6,922 bases of DNA, from NCBI GenBank assembly GCA_016840025.1, contig JAEOTF010000424.1, forward strand, positions 1 through 6,922, in the 5' to 3' direction. Origin of the DNA: Candidatus Hodarchaeota archaeon. Its GTDB lineage: Archaea > Asgardarchaeota > Heimdallarchaeia > Hodarchaeales > YT1-039. The position numbers and the translations under genes were made by a program. The notes beneath the pieces are model-generated. The model was not told the origin of the DNA, did no database searches, and saw nothing but the letters and a program-made list of their open reading frames with translations. Positions 6,025 to 6,922 of this stretch are shown here, in pieces. Each line of letters opens with the position of its first letter. Positions within the stretch are counted from its first letter, which is position 1.

Positions 6025-6115
6025 AAGTAGTTAATAATCTAACCAATTAATAGAAAAGCGATCTATCGTTAATGATCAGAAATTAGTAAACTTGTGATGA
6101 ATTGTCTAAGAACTC

Positions 6116-6127
6116 ATAGTTAACTAT
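6116..6127. promoter_or_regulatory. 12-bp perfect palindrome upstream of hsdM
   Basis: ATAGTTAACTAT ends 19 bp before the hsdM ATG at 6147. It could be an operator for the restriction-modification genes. Alternatively, the overlapping AACTATAA could be a TATA box for a leaderless transcript starting near the second Met codon at 6156. A 12-bp AT-rich palindrome can also occur by chance. Confidence 0.25.
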
Positions 6128-6146
6128 AACATTACCAAAAATAGAG

Positions 6147-6922
6147 ATGAACCTCATGTCACTGCTTGAATATTATGGAAAAAAGCCCAAAATATCCCAA
6201 AACGAACTAGAACAACATTTGTGGGCAGCAGCTAATATTCTTAGAGGTGGAATTGATGCAGAAGCTTATAAACAATATATTTTTGGTTTATTGTTCATTA
6301 AGCGGCTTAATGACGTTTTTGAGGAAGAAAAAGAACAAATTAAATCAGAGAATAAACTTGGACTGAAAAAAAACAAAAAAACTAAGTATCAATTTCATAT
6401 ACCTCAGAATACTCGGTGGGATAAACTTACTAAGGTAACAGAAGACATAGGGGAAATTTTAAACAAAGCTGCAAAGGCAATGGAAGAAGCCAATCCTGAT
6501 GTTAATATTAATGGAGTGTTAAGAACCATTAATTTTGACGATAAAGACCGAATACCAGATGAAACCTTGCACCGATTAATTAACCATTTCAATAAACAAC
6601 GTTTAGGAAATAACGATCTCGAAGATCCTGATATTCTTGGAAGAGCTTATGAATATCTCCTCAAGCAGTTTGCAGAGACAGCAGGTAGAAAAGGAGGGGA
6701 GTTCTATACGCCTCCAATGGTCGTAGAATTAATAGTTAAAATCCTTAAACCTCAAGAAGGAATGGAGATTTATGATCCTACAGTGGGTTCAGGAGGAATG
6801 TTAATTCAATGTGCCCAACATGTTAACAAACAGGGTGAAAATTCTAACAATCTTTTCCTTTTTGGTCAGGAAAAAAATCTTACAACATGGGCAATATGTA
6901 AAATGAATATGCTTCTTCATGG
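6147..6922 (+). CDS. hsdM: Type I restriction-modification DNA methyltransferase subunit HsdM (5' part, cut by window edge)
   Basis: This subunit of a type I restriction-modification complex transfers a methyl group from SAM to adenine N6 in the site chosen by HsdS. 258 complete codons are visible of a usual 500 or so. Residues about 19-155 form the HsdM N-terminal helical domain, with the typical LEQHLWAAANILRGGIDAEAY and FGLLFIKRLNDVF stretches. The N6-adenine methyltransferase domain begins near 160 and shows GEFYTPPMVVELI (184-196) and SAM-binding motif I DPTVGSGGM (210-218). Many relatives have Cys or Ala plus Cys in the TV positions, but the GSGG core is intact. The catalytic NPP[FY] motif would lie beyond the window. 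ATG 6147 is the first start after an in-frame TAG at 6117-6119; ATG 6156 is an alternative, and neither has a convincing RBS. No frameshift is seen. hsdS and hsdR are expected downstream but not visible. Confidence 0.93.
   Translation, partial: MNLMSLLEYYGKKPKISQNELEQHLWAAANILRGGIDAEAYKQYIFGLLFIKRLNDVFEEEKEQIKSENKLGLKKNKKTKYQFHIPQNTRWDKLTKVTEDIGEILNKAAKAMEEANPDVNINGVLRTINFDDKDRIPDETLHRLINHFNKQRLGNNDLEDPDILGRAYEYLLKQFAETAGRKGGEFYTPPMVVELIVKILKPQEGMEIYDPTVGSGGMLIQCAQHVNKQGENSNNLFLFGQEKNLTTWAICKMNMLLH

Larger units (their letters stand above)
5728..6146. other. Divergent intergenic region between the ECF operon and hsdM
   Basis: These 419 bp have no intact gene on either strand. The operon-proximal part (5728-5840) carries the RBS, leader repeats and TATA-like element. 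The centre holds a tandem 9-bp repeat and a short dehydrogenase C-terminal remnant. The hsdM-proximal part (6025-6146) shows only a 12-bp palindrome and a weak plus-strand TATA candidate (TTAATAAT at 6031-6038, preceded by GAAAG). I see no tRNA, CRISPR or attachment site. Confidence 0.6.

Noticed and set aside
5974..6035. Small plus-strand peptide starting MVTCHLLQ (about 19 codons)
   Set aside because: No RBS and no known motif. It is the alternative frame of the dehydrogenase remnant, which explains the sequence better.
6404..6592. Minus-strand 62-codon open frame
   Set aside because: Antisense to hsdM, whose frame is intact and strongly conserved through this stretch.

Overview
This is an AT-rich window. 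It probably comes from an archaeon, and an Asgard or other mesophilic archaeal lineage would fit. That placement is inference. It rests on a TATA-like element upstream of the main operon with no bacterial -35/-10 pair, mixed ATG/GTG starts, TGATG/TAATG stop-start overlaps, and extracytoplasmic domains unusually rich in N-x-S/T sequons. No taxonomic marker gene is present, so a bacterial origin is not excluded.

Positions 63-5727 (minus strand) hold one compact five-gene operon read from high to low coordinates: (1) a membrane-anchored 223-aa protein with one domain resembling the sulfite-oxidase-type molybdopterin-binding fold; (2) a membrane-anchored calcineurin-like metallophosphoesterase ending in a related domain; (3) a YkoE-like ECF S component with an extra transmembrane helix and a third, shorter domain of the same fold; (4) a fused two-cassette ECF ATPase (YkoD/EcfA-EcfA' type); (5) an EcfT/YkoC-type transmembrane subunit. 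Junctions are a 4-nt gap, a 1-nt overlap, a 26-nt gap and a 1-nt overlap. Genes 3-5 keep the S-A-T order of the bacterial ykoEDC thiamine/HMP-type importer. Genes 1, 2 and 3 all appear to place the same domain outside the membrane. The domain lacks the cysteine that ligates molybdenum in true sulfite-oxidase-family enzymes. A reasonable model is a surface capture/dephosphorylation/uptake system: the phosphoesterase trims a phosphorylated compound, the non-catalytic domains bind or hand over the product or assemble the complex, and the ECF transporter imports it. The substrate is unknown. Thiamine or a thiamine precursor is the best family-based guess.

Positions 5728-6146 are a 419-bp divergent intergenic region. 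Next to the operon it has a TATA-like element and two overlapping, mutually exclusive inverted repeats in the predicted leader. Its middle holds a short plus-strand fragment matching the C-terminal signature of short-chain dehydrogenases, which looks like the scar of a lost gene.

From 6147 to the window edge (plus strand) is the first half of a type I restriction-modification methyltransferase subunit, hsdM. It is cut by the window after the SAM-binding motif, so its specificity and restriction partners would lie beyond.
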